From contig JAAUZI010000041.1 in NCBI GenBank assembly GCA_014804645.1, positions 39,327 through 103,326 on the forward strand: a stretch of 64,000 bases of DNA. The letters run 5' to 3'. This DNA comes from Lachnospiraceae bacterium. GTDB lineage: Bacteria > Bacillota > Clostridia > Lachnospirales > Lachnospiraceae. The position numbers were made by a program, and so were the translations under genes. Under the pieces are notes generated by a model. It was given only the letters and a program-made list of their open reading frames with translations. It was not told the DNA's origin and searched no databases. Positions 1-7,591 of this stretch are shown piece by piece; the first letter of the stretch is position 1; every line of letters begins with the position of its first letter.

Positions 1-1
1 G

Positions 2-2923
2 GACCTGGTGTGCCGCTCTCTGCACAAATCTCGGCTGATTCCCGGCAGCGTCATTGTCTTTGACGGGTTTACCGGTTTTACGCCCATACAGAACCGGGTG
101 ATCCAGGAGCTCATGCGTCTGGCATCGGAAGTGATCGTCACCGTGACGCTGGGGGTGGGTGAGAATCCCTACGAGCTTGACGGGGAGCAGAAACTGTTCT
201 ATTTGAGCAAAAAGACCGTGCACGATCTGACGGCGCTGGCGGCGCAGGCGGGGGTGGAGCGGGGGCAGGATGTGACGATCAGTCCCGGTGCGGAGCATCG
301 CTTTGCGGATAACCCGGCGCTGCAGAGTCTGGAGAGGAACCTATTCCGAATCAGTCCTGAGCCCTATACCGGACAGCAGGAGCAGATAAGGCTTTTTGAG
401 GCGGACACGCCCAAGGAGGAGGTGCACCAGGCCGGTCTGGCGATTCTGGGACTGATTCGCCGGGAGGGCTTGCAGTATCGGGATATTGCGGTGGTTACGG
501 GCAACTTAGAGACCTATGCCGTACATGTGGAGACAGAGTTTGCGGACATGGAGATCCCCTGCTATATCGACCGTACCAGAGGCATTACCTTAAGTCCCAT
601 GATCGAGTACATAAAGAGCGCCCTGCAGTTGTTTCTGCAGGACTTTTCCTATGAGACGGTATTTCATTATCTGCGCAGCGGTCTGGCGGCGCTGACTCCG
701 GAGGAGACGGATGATCTGGAGAACTATGTGCGTGAGACAGGTATCAGAGGGCTGAAAAAGTGGAGCAGTCTGTTCACGAGAAAGACCCGCGCCATGGGGG
801 AGGAAGAGGAGGAGCTGCAGCGAATCAATGCGCTGCGGCAGAGGATGATGGAGCAGCTGCAGCCCCTTGCGGGCAGCAGTCGGGCCAGAGCCTGCGACTA
901 TGTCAATCAGCTGTATGATTTTCTGCACGACAACGAGGTGCAGCGCGGACTGGTGGACATGGCGGCGGATTTCAAGGCCGCCGGGGACTTGGTGCGCGCC
1001 AAGGAGTATGAGCAGATATACCGGCTGGTGATGGAGCTGCTGGAGCAGATTTACGGGCTGCTGGGCGAGGAGGAAATCTCGCGGCAGGAGTTCTATGAGA
1101 TCCTGGAGGCGGGATTCGGGGAGATTCAGGTGGGTACGCTGCCTCAGAATGTCGATCGCATATTGGTGGGAGATATGGAGCGCACCAGGCTGGGGCAAGT
1201 CAAGGTGCTGTTTTTTCTGGGCGTCAATGACGGCAATATCCCCAAGAGCGTATCCAAGGGCGGCATTATCTCGGATATGGACAGGGAATTTTTGAAAGGC
1301 TCCCGGCTGGAGCTGGCGCCCACGCCCAGACAGCAGATGTTCATTCAGCGGCTGTACCTGTATCTGAATCTGACAAAACCCTCCCGGCAGCTGTATCTGT
1401 CCTATGCCCGCATGGGTAACGATGGCAAGAGCATTCGCCCTGCCTATCTGGTGGGAACTCTCATGAAACTGTTTCCCGGGTTGGAGGTACAGTACCCTGC
1501 CCGGGAGTCGGTGCTCTCCCAGGTGGTGACGCCACGGGAGGGCATGCGCTATCTCGCCCAGGGACTGCGGGACTATGTGGATGGGGGCAGCGGGGAACTG
1601 ACCGGACGGGATTTTTTCACACTGTATGCGGCGTATGCGGGACAGGAGGAACGGCGGGGAACGGTGGAGCTGCTGCGCCGGGCGGCGTTTTTGCGCTACG
1701 AGGAGAGTGGATTGTCCCGGGCGGTGGCCAGAGCGCTCTATGGCCTGCAGCTGGAGAACAGTGTCAGCCGCCTGGAGACCTATGCCGCCTGCGCCTATCG
1801 GCATTTTCTACAGTACGGATTGACTCTGCGGGAGCGGGAGGAATTCGGATTTGAGAACGTTGATATGGGAAATGCCTTTCACCAGGTGCTGGACGTGTTT
1901 GCGGACTGCCTGGAGGAGAGCGGCTACACCTGGTTTGATTTTCCCCAGGACTGGGCGCAGCGGACTGTGGAGGAATCGCTGGAGCAGTTTGCGGCGCAGT
2001 ACGGGGGCAGCGTGCTTTACGCCAGCGCCCGCAGTGCTTACGGCATTCAGCGCATGGGCAGAATCCTGAAAAGAACGGTGCAGGCGCTGCAGAGCCAGCT
2101 GAAAAAGGGCAGCTTTGCGCCGGACGGCCACGAGCTTTCTTTCCATATGGCGAACAGCCTGGAGACGGTGAATATTGCCCTGTCGGAACAGGAAACAATG
2201 CGGCTGCAGGGGCGCATTGACCGGGTGGATATCTCGGAGAGCGAGGACAAGGTATATGTGAAAGTGATCGACTACAAATCCGGAGACCGCCGCTTTGACC
2301 TGGCGGCGCTGTACTATGGGCTGCAGCTGCAGCTGGTGGTGTACATGAACGCCGCCGTAGAGCTGGAGGCGCGCAGGCACCCGGACAAGGAGATCGTTCC
2401 GGCGGCCATGCTCTATTACCATGTGTCGGACCCCATGGTGGAGACTCAGGAAGAATTGACTCCCCAGGAGGTCAATGAGCAGATTCTGGAGCAGCTGCGG
2501 ATGAACGGCGTAGTGTGCGGCGAGGAGGATATCATCCAGCGGCTGGACCGGGAGATGGGAGACCGCTCCAGCGTCATACCGGTGGAGAAAAAGAAGGACG
2601 GCAGCTACTCTGCCCGTTCCTCCCTTATGAGCAGCCAGGAGCTGGGGGTGGTGTCCGCCTATGTGAGCCACAAGGTGCGGCAGATCGGCCGGGAGATCTT
2701 GGAGGGACACACGGAGATAAATCCCTATGAAAAAGGCAGTTCGGAGGCCTGTACCTACTGCGCCTACAAAAAGGTGTGCGGATTTGACTTAAGCGTGCCC
2801 GGGTATCGCAGGCGGGTGCTGCAGGATATGGACAGACAGGCAGTTTTTGAGACTATGGAGACGGAACTGGGCGGCACGGGCAATGCATCCAAACTGTCCC
2901 GGGGAGAAGGAGATACGCAATGA
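2..2923 (+). CDS. addB: ATP-dependent helicase/nuclease subunit B (AddB), 5' truncated by window
   Basis: This is the B subunit of the AddAB (RexAB-type) nuclease that processes DNA double-strand ends for RecA loading. The frame is open to the left edge, so the N-terminal part is missing; about 970 of an expected 1150 residues are present. Near the C-terminus there is a RecB-type nuclease core (GRIDRVD followed by VIDYKSGD, around 2210-2290). A Cys in ACAYRHFLQYG (near 1790) and the CTYCAYKKVC cluster (near 2750) match the four-cysteine iron-sulfur staple of AddB. The stop overlaps the start of addA by 4 bp (ATGA), so the two are translationally coupled. The identification is very secure; the true start lies outside the window. 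Confidence 0.95.
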   Translation, partial: DLVCRSLHKSRLIPGSVIVFDGFTGFTPIQNRVIQELMRLASEVIVTVTLGVGENPYELDGEQKLFYLSKKTVHDLTALAAQAGVERGQDVTISPGAEHRFADNPALQSLERNLFRISPEPYTGQQEQIRLFEADTPKEEVHQAGLAILGLIRREGLQYRDIAVVTGNLETYAVHVETEFADMEIPCYIDRTRGITLSPMIEYIKSALQLFLQDFSYETVFHYLRSGLAALTPEETDDLENYVRETGIRGLKKWSSLFTRKTRAMGEEEEELQRINALRQRMMEQLQPLAGSSRARACDYVNQLYDFLHDNEVQRGLVDMAADFKAAGDLVRAKEYEQIYRLVMELLEQIYGLLGEEEISRQEFYEILEAGFGEIQVGTLPQNVDRILVGDMERTRLGQVKVLFFLGVNDGNIPKSVSKGGIISDMDREFLKGSRLELAPTPRQQMFIQRLYLYLNLTKPSRQLYLSYARMGNDGKSIRPAYLVGTLMKLFPGLEVQYPARESVLSQVVTPREGMRYLAQGLRDYVDGGSGELTGRDFFTLYAAYAGQEERRGTVELLRRAAFLRYEESGLSRAVARALYGLQLENSVSRLETYAACAYRHFLQYGLTLREREEFGFENVDMGNAFHQVLDVFADCLEESGYTWFDFPQDWAQRTVEESLEQFAAQYGGSVLYASARSAYGIQRMGRILKRTVQALQSQLKKGSFAPDGHELSFHMANSLETVNIALSEQETMRLQGRIDRVDISESEDKVYVKVIDYKSGDRRFDLAALYYGLQLQLVVYMNAAVELEARRHPDKEIVPAAMLYYHVSDPMVETQEELTPQEVNEQILEQLRMNGVVCGEEDIIQRLDREMGDRSSVIPVEKKKDGSYSARSSLMSSQELGVVSAYVSHKVRQIGREILEGHTEINPYEKGSSEACTYCAYKKVCGFDLSVPGYRRRVLQDMDRQAVFETMETELGGTGNASKLSRGEGDTQ

Positions 2924-5900
2924 GCATTCAATATACGCCGGACCAGCAGAAGGTCATAGATCTGCGAGACCGGAATATTTTGGTGTCCGCGGCGGCGGGC
3001 AGCGGCAAGACCGCAGTGCTGGTGGAACGGATTATCCGCATGATATGCGATGAGACCCGGCCGGTGGACGTGGACAGGCTGCTGATCGTGACATTCACCA
3101 ATGCGGCTGCGGCGGAGATGCGGGAGAGGATACGGCTGGGACTGGAGAGGGAGCTGGAGGAGCATCCGGACTCGGAGCATATCGAACGTCAGGTGACGCT
3201 GCTGCACAATGCGCTGATCACCACCATCGACAGTTTCTGTCTCTACCTGATACGCAATCATTTTCAGGAGATCGGTCTGGACCCCGCCATGCGGGTGGCC
3301 GACGAGGGGGAGAGTAAGCTGCTGAAACAGGATGTGCTGCAGGCTCTGCTGGAGGAGCATTTTGCCGGGGGAGATCCGGCTTTTGCGGCGTGTGTGGAAT
3401 TTTTCTGTCCCGGCGGCAGGGAGAGCGTGCTGGAACAGCATATCCTGAAACTGCACGAGTATGCGGAGAGCTGTCCCTGGCCGGAGCAGTGGCTGGAGGA
3501 GAGAAAGGGCGATTATGCCGCGGCGGACGAGGCGGCTTGGGGGAACTCCGCCTGCGGGGAATATCTGCGGCGGTATCTGATAAGGATGGTGCAGGGCTGC
3601 GCGGATTCGCTGGAGCATATGCTGGAGCTGTGCGCAGAGGGAGACGGGCCTTACATGTATGTGCCCGTGCTGGAGCAGGAGAGAGACATGTTGCGCAATC
3701 TGCCGGAGAAAATAGCTCCCGAGGGGGAGGAATTCTCCATGAGCCGCATGGCCCAGGGGTTGTCGGAGCTCAATTTCGGAAAACTGCCGGTGAAAAAAGA
3801 TCCCGCCGTGTCCGCTGAAAAGCGGGAGCTTGTGAAGTCTCTGCGCAGCGAGGTGAAGGATACTCTGCGGGAGCTGCGGGAGCAGTTTTTTGCCACGCCC
3901 ATCTCCTTAAGTCTGGAACAGATGAGCGCCTGCCAGGGACCCGTGTGTACGCTGGTGGAACTTGCCCAGGAGTTTGGGCGGGCGTTTCGGGAGCGCAAGC
4001 AGGAGAAAAAGCTTATGGATTTCTCCGACATCGAGCACTATGCCTTGGAGATTTTGCTGCACCGGGAGGAGGGGGAGATCGTCCCCAGCCCTGTGGCCCG
4101 GGAGTACAGGGACTATTTTCGGGAGATACTGATCGACGAGTACCAGGACAGTAATCTGGTGCAGGAATATCTGCTCCGGGCGGTGTCCGGCGAGGAGGAG
4201 GGGCATTATAATCGCTTTATGGTGGGGGATGTCAAGCAGAGTATCTACAAGTTCCGCCTGGCCAGACCGGAGCTGTTTCTTGAGAAATATGAGACCTACA
4301 CCCGGGAGGACGGCATATTGCAGCGGATAGACTTAAGCAGGAATTTCCGCAGCCGCCGGGAGGTCCTGGAGGCGGTGAACGGTATGTTTGCCAATCTGAT
4401 GAGCCGGGAAAAGGGAGGTATTGACTACGATGAACAGGCGGCTCTGTATGTGGGAGCTGTGTATCCCGAGAGACCGGACTGCCGCAGCGAACTGCTGCTG
4501 GCGGAGAAACCGGAGAAGGACAGCCAGGTTACGGTAAAGACCAGGGAGGCGCAGATGATTGCGGCCAGGATTCACAGACTGCGCCGGGAATATCAGGTGA
4601 CTGACAGGGCTACCGGACGGCTGCGGCCCGCCAGATACGGGGACATAGTGATTCTGCTGCGCACCACCAGCGGCTGGGACGAGGAGTTCAAGGAGGTGCT
4701 GGAGGCGGAGGGAATCCCTGTGTATATCTCTTCCAAGACAGGTTATTTTGCCGCCACTGAGGTGCAGGAGCTGTTGCAGCTGCTGCGGGTGCTGGACAAT
4801 CCCACCCAGGACATTCCCCTGTTCGGCGTCATGAAATCCGTGTTTGGCGGTTTTGAAGAGGATGAGATTGCACTGTTGAGAAGTGAAAATAGGGAGATAA
4901 GTCTGTGGAGAGCCGTTTGTAATGCAGCGGAGGGAGAAGACTGCGGCGGAGAAATCCGCGAAAAATGCAGTCGGTTCAGAGAGCGCATTGACCTATATCG
5001 GAGCTACACCGTCTATATGCCCATACGCCAGCTGCTGGAGACTGTTCTCAGAGAGCACGACTATCTGCAGTATGTGACCGCCATGCCCGCCGGTAGCAAG
5101 CGCCGGGCCAATGTGGAGATGCTGCTGACGAAGGCCTCGGATTTTGAAAAGACCAGCTATTTTGGACTTTTTCATTTTGTGCGCTACATCGAACAGTTGG
5201 AGAAATACGATGTGGATTTCGGGGAGGCTGGGGCTTTGGATGAGAACGCGGACGTGGTGCGCATTATGAGCATTCACAAGAGCAAGGGGCTGGAGTTCCC
5301 GATCACCTTTGTCTCCGGCCTTGCCAAGCGGTTCAATATGCAGGACGCAAACCAGAGTTTTCTCATGGACATGGATTTCGGGTTGGGAACGGACTTCGTG
5401 GATACCGAGAGGCGGGTGCGCAATAGGACCCTGCGCAGGATGGTGGTCTCCAGAAAAATGCGTGAGGAGAATCTTGCGGAGGAGCTGCGGGTGCTGTATG
5501 TGGCGCTGACCAGAGCCAGGGAGAAACTGATTATGACCGCCTGCGCAGCGGATGCGGAGGCACTGTGGCAGCAGTATCAGCTGCGGGGGGCGGGGCCTCT
5601 GAGCTATCTGGATTTTATAAGTGCGGGGAGCTATCTGGACTATATTCTGCCATCTCTGAATCCGCAGAGGGTGCAGGTGACGGTGTGGCAGGAGGAAGAA
5701 CTGTCGGAGCAGGCCGTGCGGGAGCAGGTGGATCTGGCCGGGAGAGAGCTGCAGCTTGAGCAGGCCGGATTGTGGGCGGACCGGGAGCAAGTCCAAGCGT
5801 TGGAGCAGCGTTTTGCATATACATATTCCTACAGGCAGCTGGAGCGGCTGTATACCAAGACCAGTGTCTCCGAGCTGAAAATTGCTGCTATGGAGGAGAA

Positions 5901-6564
5901 AGACGAGGCGGCTTATCAGGCCTTTGAACAGAAAGAGGTGGTGCCCTATGTGCCCAGTTTCAGGCAGGACGCGCAGGAGGCCGGAGGCACTCTGCGGGGC
6001 AATGCCTTCCACAAGGTCATGGAATTGGCGGACTACGAGGCATTGTACAGAGATGTGTATGAGAAAATGCCGGAGAGCCAGGACGCCTTCCGGCAGATGG
6101 GAGACGAGGGAAAATTGAGGGATAATCTGCGGGAATTTCTTGCCCGGGAGACAGCGCAGGGACGGCTGCCGGAAAGCTACCGCCAGGTGCTGCAGGAGCA
6201 CAAGCTGCTGCGCTTTTTCCGGGATGGTCTGGCATGGCGCATGTGGCGGGCGGACCGAGCAGGGGCGCTGTACCGGGAACAGCCCTTTGTCTACGGGATC
6301 AGCGCCGCCCGGCTGAAACCTGATTTCCCGGCGGAGGAAAAGGTGCTGATTCAGGGAATCATCGACGCCTTTTTCATAGAGAACGACCGGATTGTGGTGG
6401 TAGACTACAAGACGGACCGGGTACAGAGCGGTCAGGAGCTGTGGAACCGCTATGCGGAGCAGCTCAGATACTATGAGGAGGCCCTGGGAAAACTGATGGG
6501 GCTGCCGGTGGGAGAAAAGATTCTCTACTCCTCCAGTCTGGGCTGCTGCGTGACGGAGCCTTAG
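2920..6564 (+). CDS. addA: ATP-dependent helicase/nuclease subunit A (AddA)
   Basis: This is the UvrD-family helicase and nuclease subunit of AddAB, which unwinds and degrades DNA ends until Chi recognition. The 1214-residue protein has the usual family length. Walker A is AAAGSGKT at residues 24-31 and the Walker B/motif II is IDEYQDSN near residue 405. The C-terminal RecB-like nuclease domain is seen as GNAFHKVMEL (about 1027-1036) and VVDYKTD (about 1160-1166). It starts with ATG inside the end of addB, as expected for an addBA operon. It converges on the following gene, with which it shares 4 bp at the 3' ends; no clear terminator is visible. Confidence 0.96.
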   Translation: MSIQYTPDQQKVIDLRDRNILVSAAAGSGKTAVLVERIIRMICDETRPVDVDRLLIVTFTNAAAAEMRERIRLGLERELEEHPDSEHIERQVTLLHNALITTIDSFCLYLIRNHFQEIGLDPAMRVADEGESKLLKQDVLQALLEEHFAGGDPAFAACVEFFCPGGRESVLEQHILKLHEYAESCPWPEQWLEERKGDYAAADEAAWGNSACGEYLRRYLIRMVQGCADSLEHMLELCAEGDGPYMYVPVLEQERDMLRNLPEKIAPEGEEFSMSRMAQGLSELNFGKLPVKKDPAVSAEKRELVKSLRSEVKDTLRELREQFFATPISLSLEQMSACQGPVCTLVELAQEFGRAFRERKQEKKLMDFSDIEHYALEILLHREEGEIVPSPVAREYRDYFREILIDEYQDSNLVQEYLLRAVSGEEEGHYNRFMVGDVKQSIYKFRLARPELFLEKYETYTREDGILQRIDLSRNFRSRREVLEAVNGMFANLMSREKGGIDYDEQAALYVGAVYPERPDCRSELLLAEKPEKDSQVTVKTREAQMIAARIHRLRREYQVTDRATGRLRPARYGDIVILLRTTSGWDEEFKEVLEAEGIPVYISSKTGYFAATEVQELLQLLRVLDNPTQDIPLFGVMKSVFGGFEEDEIALLRSENREISLWRAVCNAAEGEDCGGEIREKCSRFRERIDLYRSYTVYMPIRQLLETVLREHDYLQYVTAMPAGSKRRANVEMLLTKASDFEKTSYFGLFHFVRYIEQLEKYDVDFGEAGALDENADVVRIMSIHKSKGLEFPITFVSGLAKRFNMQDANQSFLMDMDFGLGTDFVDTERRVRNRTLRRMVVSRKMREENLAEELRVLYVALTRAREKLIMTACAADAEALWQQYQLRGAGPLSYLDFISAGSYLDYILPSLNPQRVQVTVWQEEELSEQAVREQVDLAGRELQLEQAGLWADREQVQALEQRFAYTYSYRQLERLYTKTSVSELKIAAMEEKDEAAYQAFEQKEVVPYVPSFRQDAQEAGGTLRGNAFHKVMELADYEALYRDVYEKMPESQDAFRQMGDEGKLRDNLREFLARETAQGRLPESYRQVLQEHKLLRFFRDGLAWRMWRADRAGALYREQPFVYGISAARLKPDFPAEEKVLIQGIIDAFFIENDRIVVVDYKTDRVQSGQELWNRYAEQLRYYEEALGKLMGLPVGEKILYSSSLGCCVTEP

Positions 6565-7259
6565 AACGCCATTTTTTTCACATTGCCCATGGCTTTCTTT
6601 ACCGGGGGCAGGAGAAGGAGAACGATGGTTACAGCGGCCTCGCAAAAGATATATATGGCGTTGTAGGCCAGGGAGTAAGGCAGCGGCGCCCAGCCCTCCC
6701 AGGCATAGGCCCCAAAGAAAATCCATCCGGAGAGCACGGCGAACACATATCGGCCCAGCACCGCCACGATATAGCCTTTGAGCAGCCCGTTTTTGCTGCG
6801 GGAAAATATTCCCGAGAGTCCCAGCGCTCCAAAGGCCAGCAGATAGTCCACCACCAGCTGCGTGGGATAGAGCACATAGGGATCGATCAGCAGCTGCAGC
6901 ACGCCGTAGGCGACGCCGGTCAGCAGTCCTGCGCCCAGCCCAAAGAAATATCCGGGCAGGCAGATCACCAGCATGGACAGCAGCGTGACAGAACCGCCCC
7001 AGGGAAATGAAAACAGTTTGACATTGGACAGTATCGTGCCCAGCGCTATGGCCATGGCACAGAACGCCAGCTGTTTGGCGGTCAGTTTGCCGTGTGGCTT
7101 TTTGGCGGAGGCGTCCGCCTTTTTCTTTTCCTGGGCACGGGCAAATGCCACTGCGCCGCCCAGCAGAGCCAGGACGAGAATGACCAGCAGAATCTTACTC
7201 AGAGTGGTGGGGACATAGGTGGTTTCTCCCCAGTCGTTGACAACAACATCATAGAACAT
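6561..7259 (-). CDS. thiT: Thiamine ECF transporter substrate-binding component (ThiT-like)
   Basis: This is a 232-residue polytopic membrane protein of the ThiT family, the S-component that binds thiamine and associates with the shared ECF ATPases and EcfT. Six or so hydrophobic segments are present, with the family signatures GGSVTLLSML and DPYVLYPTQLVVDYLLAF. An extra N-terminal membrane segment plus a Lys-rich linker (residues 20-60) precedes the ThiT core, which is longer than the usual ThiT start. A TPP riboswitch and a strong promoter sit directly upstream, which independently supports thiamine as substrate. No ECF ATPase genes are nearby, as usual for group II ECF systems. Confidence 0.92.
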   Translation of the reverse strand: MFYDVVVNDWGETTYVPTTLSKILLVILVLALLGGAVAFARAQEKKKADASAKKPHGKLTAKQLAFCAMAIALGTILSNVKLFSFPWGGSVTLLSMLVICLPGYFFGLGAGLLTGVAYGVLQLLIDPYVLYPTQLVVDYLLAFGALGLSGIFSRSKNGLLKGYIVAVLGRYVFAVLSGWIFFGAYAWEGWAPLPYSLAYNAIYIFCEAAVTIVLLLLPPVKKAMGNVKKMAF

Positions 7260-7266
7260 AAAAAAT

Positions 7267-7289
7267 CCTCCTTTGTGGGTGCAAGGAGG
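7267..7289 (-). promoter_or_regulatory. Hairpin sequestering the thiT ribosome-binding site
   Basis: A perfect 7-bp stem (CCTCCTT pairing with AAGGAGG around a 9-nt loop) holds the thiT Shine-Dalgarno sequence, which lies just before the ATG at 7259. It is followed by six T residues on the minus strand. It is the likely expression platform of the TPP riboswitch: ligand binding would favour this hairpin and block initiation, and the T run could also let it terminate transcription. Confidence 0.75.
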
Positions 7290-7345
7290 GACGACATCGT
7301 AATACGGAGAGGGAGAGCGTTTTGCCGCCCAGGCCGTATACTTTT

Positions 7346-7433
7346 GCTTCCTTACGCCGGTATTGTCCGGGTCAAGTAGTGAGGGTTAGGATCTGGAAGA
7401 TCCAATCTCAGCGATGCGCTCCCCTAGCGAGTA
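7346..7433 (-). ncRNA. TPP riboswitch (THI element)
   Basis: Read on the minus strand, the segment contains the conserved TPP aptamer blocks in order: CTAGGGGAGC, GCTGAGA, then ACCCT and CTTGACCCGGACAATACCGG followed by CGTAAGGAAG. These match the P2/J2-3/P3 pyrimidine sensor and the P4/P5 pyrophosphate sensor of the THI element. It lies between a consensus-like promoter and thiT, and controls it through the downstream hairpin. Confidence 0.95.
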
Positions 7434-7453
7434 TTTAATTTGGTTCGTAGCCT

Positions 7454-7482
7454 ATCATATACAATGACAGCGGCGTTGTCAA
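7454..7482 (-). promoter_or_regulatory. Sigma-A promoter of thiT
   Basis: On the minus strand TTGACA is followed after 17 bp by TATGAT. It sits about 20 bp upstream of the TPP aptamer, at the expected distance for the riboswitch leader. Confidence 0.8.
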
Positions 7483-7510
7483 GAAATTTTTTTGAATATG
7501 AAAATTCCGG

Positions 7511-7538
7511 TTGCATATGCGGACATTTCATGTAAAAT
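7511..7538 (+). promoter_or_regulatory. Putative promoter of the GH3 gene
   Basis: TTGCAT is followed after 16 bp by TGTAAAAT, giving an extended -10 (TG before TAAAAT). It lies about 55 bp before the start codon of the GH3 gene. Confidence 0.5.
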
Positions 7539-7591
7539 TGATTTAGAGAAGAAACTGTTTACTATAAATATAAGAAAGGTGTGAACGGATT

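Noticed and set aside
4993..6726. A 577-codon minus-strand frame across addA
   Set aside because: It is antisense to the helicase and nuclease motifs of AddA and shows no domain. It also runs into the end of thiT, which is the real gene there.
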